Part shown: piece by piece, positions 6,307-7,014 of the stretch
How the letters are laid out: every line of letters starts with the position of its first letter
Numbering within the stretch: the stretch's first letter is position 1
Source: Stenotrophomonas maltophilia
GTDB taxonomy: Bacteria; Pseudomonadota; Gammaproteobacteria; Xanthomonadales; Xanthomonadaceae
Assembly (NCBI GenBank): GCA_002386405.1
Contig: DGIP01000152.1
Coordinates: forward strand, 1-7,014
Direction of reading: 5' to 3'
Length of the DNA stretch: 7,014 nt
Position numbers and translations under genes: made by a program
The notes under the pieces: generated by a model
Database searches by the model: none
The model's input: only the letters and a program-made list of their open reading frames with translations
Told to the model about the DNA's origin: nothing

Positions 6307-7014
6307 TTACTCCGGGGAGGGGGAGGGCGGGCTGCCAGGCGCCGCGGCGCCTGCCGTGGCGTAGTCGCCGCCCAGGGCCAGGTATAGATCCACGCGCCGG
6401 CTCAGCCGTTCGCGGCGCACGCCCAGCAGCGCCGAGCGGGCGGCCAGCGCCTGCATTTCCTGGGTTGCCACCGCGCGGTGGTCGGCCCGGCCGATGCGTT
6501 CGGAATCGCGCACCTGCAGTACCACCTGTTCGTTGTTGGCCAGCACCTGCCCGAGCAGCTGTTCGCGCTCGGCCAGCACGCGTTCGGCGGTCAGCGCGTC
6601 TTCCACCTCGCCCAGCGCCAGCAACGCGCGCCGCGCATAGTCGGCCACCGCCTGCTTCTGCTCGGCCGAACGCAGCTGCACCTGGCCGCTGAGCGCACCG
6701 CCGGTGTAGAGCGGCATGATGCCGGTGGCCGAAACGCTGGAGGTGGTCTGTTCCAGGTCGTCACGGGTGCGCACGGCCGCATTGCTGAGCCGACCGTAGC
6801 CGGCCGACAGCGACAGCGTGGGCAGCATCGCCGCGCGTGCCTCGCCGACCCGGTCGAAGGCGGCCGCCACGCGGCGTTCGGCGGCATACAGGTCCGGCCG
6901 CCGGTTGAGCACATCGATGGGCATGCCGGCCGGCACTTCGGCGGGCAGCGCGGTGAGCGCGGCCGGCGCGGCCAGCGTCGCGCCAGGGTAGCGGCCCAGC
7001 AGGATCTCCAGCGC
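6307..7014 (-). CDS. RND-type outer-membrane efflux lipoprotein (NodT/OprM family), 5'-truncated
   Basis: The frame is open to the window edge, so roughly the N-terminal half, including the signal peptide and any lipobox, is missing; 235 residues remain. They begin ALEILLGRYPGA, the end of the first OEP repeat. VPAGMPIDVLNRRPDL follows, the diagnostic linker into the second repeat. SLSAGYGRLS and the IMPLYTGGALSGQV region are the outer-membrane strands. The long helices include ALLALGEVEDALTAERV and end at RRVDLYLALGGDY. Members form trimeric TolC-like ducts that take substrate from RND or MFS pumps through an adaptor protein. The usual Tyr-Arg-x-Gly step before the last helix is replaced by SERIGRADHRA. 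A Pro/Ser-rich tail (PGSPPSPSPE) follows the conserved end. Adaptor and pump genes, if present, would be upstream, outside the window. The stop is six bases before the exchanger start. Confidence 0.93.
   Translation of the reverse strand, partial: ALEILLGRYPGATLAAPAALTALPAEVPAGMPIDVLNRRPDLYAAERRVAAAFDRVGEARAAMLPTLSLSAGYGRLSNAAVRTRDDLEQTTSSVSATGIMPLYTGGALSGQVQLRSAEQKQAVADYARRALLALGEVEDALTAERVLAEREQLLGQVLANNEQVVLQVRDSERIGRADHRAVATQEMQALAARSALLGVRRERLSRRVDLYLALGGDYATAGAAAPGSPPSPSPE
6310..6313 (-). promoter_or_regulatory. Ribosome binding site for the exchanger gene
   Basis: GGAG on the - strand overlaps the last codons of the efflux gene (GGA GTA A) and lies nine bases before the ATG at 6300. 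A CUCC run just upstream in the mRNA could pair with it, so the site may be partly masked. Confidence 0.65.
6314..6331 (+). other. G-quadruplex motif, four G-runs with one-base loops
   Basis: The + strand reads GGGGAGGGGGAGGGCGGG, four runs of at least three G separated by A, A and C. This is the most stable class of G4 motif (loops 1-1-1). It lies on the template strand for the leftward operon, opposite the SPPSPSP codons of the efflux gene and directly beside the exchanger's ribosome binding site. The motif is plain in the sequence. Folding and effect on transcription are untested, and the proline codons alone may explain it. Confidence 0.6.
6336..6353. repeat. 18-bp perfect palindrome at the efflux/exchanger junction
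   Basis: CAGGCGCCGCGGCGCCTG equals its own reverse complement. In the leftward transcript it can form a 7-bp stem with a CGCG loop, four bases before the C-rich tract that is complementary to the G-quadruplex motif, and 36 bases before the exchanger ATG. It could be a pause or stability hairpin or a dyad operator. Ala/Gly/Pro codon runs (A-G-A-A-A-P-G) make chance origin possible. Confidence 0.5.

Larger units (their letters stand above)
2134..7014 (-). other. Putative five-gene operon for envelope ion and solute transport
   Basis: Five co-directional genes are separated by 6, 6, 25 and 5 bases, with no room for promoters or terminators between them: efflux duct, Ca2+/H+ exchanger, K+-type channel, beta-barrel and MscS channel. 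Close spacing and start sites placed inside or just after the preceding gene imply one transcript and coupled translation. The promoter lies beyond the right edge. The shared theme of ion flow across the envelope is inference from the families. Confidence 0.75.

Noticed and set aside
5044..6387. 447-codon + strand open frame opposite the exchanger and channel genes, longer than either
   Set aside because: The product is a Gln/His/Arg/Ala run created by reading CTG-rich membrane-helix codons backward as CAG. The opposite strand encodes clear CAX and ion-channel motifs.
6924..6935. 12-bp palindrome TGCCGGCCGGCA in the efflux gene
   Set aside because: It is short, within conserved coding sequence and far from any gene boundary; likely chance in GC-rich DNA.

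Overview
The window reads as chromosomal DNA from a GC-rich gammaproteobacterium. Codon third positions are almost all G or C. The best guess by gene content is a Xanthomonadaceae-type genome such as Stenotrophomonas, Xanthomonas or Pseudoxanthomonas. This is an inference from protein style and gene pairing (DUF3300 next to DUF2950, short MscS and ion-channel paralogs). It is not a species call. There is no RNA gene, insertion sequence, CRISPR array or phage gene, and no gene-free stretch longer than about 25 bases.

Left part, + strand (1-2137): the 3' portion of a DUF3300 gene, whose start lies outside the window, is followed 13 bases later by a complete DUF2950 gene with its own ribosome binding site. 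Both products look exported and both families lack a known function. A very strong 11-bp inverted repeat sits in the last codons of DUF3300, just before the junction.

Right part, - strand (7014 down to 2134): five genes run in one direction with gaps of 6, 6, 25 and 5 bases. In order of transcription they are an outer-membrane efflux lipoprotein of the NodT/OprM type (5' end outside), a Ca2+/H+ exchanger of the CAX type, a small TLGYGD-filter ion channel, an outer-membrane beta-barrel protein of unknown family, and an MscS-type mechanosensitive channel with an export signal. This looks like one operon devoted to moving ions and solutes across both membranes. Its promoter is outside the window. 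The junction between the efflux gene and the exchanger carries an 18-bp palindrome and a tight G-quadruplex motif beside the exchanger's ribosome binding site, so expression within the operon may be tuned there.

The two converging units meet with no spacer. The DUF2950 and MscS genes overlap by four bases, the palindrome CTAG, which supplies the TAG stop codon of both. The most distinctive observations are the multi-channel operon itself, the G4 and palindrome junction, the shared stop palindrome, and the altered second signature motif of the exchanger.
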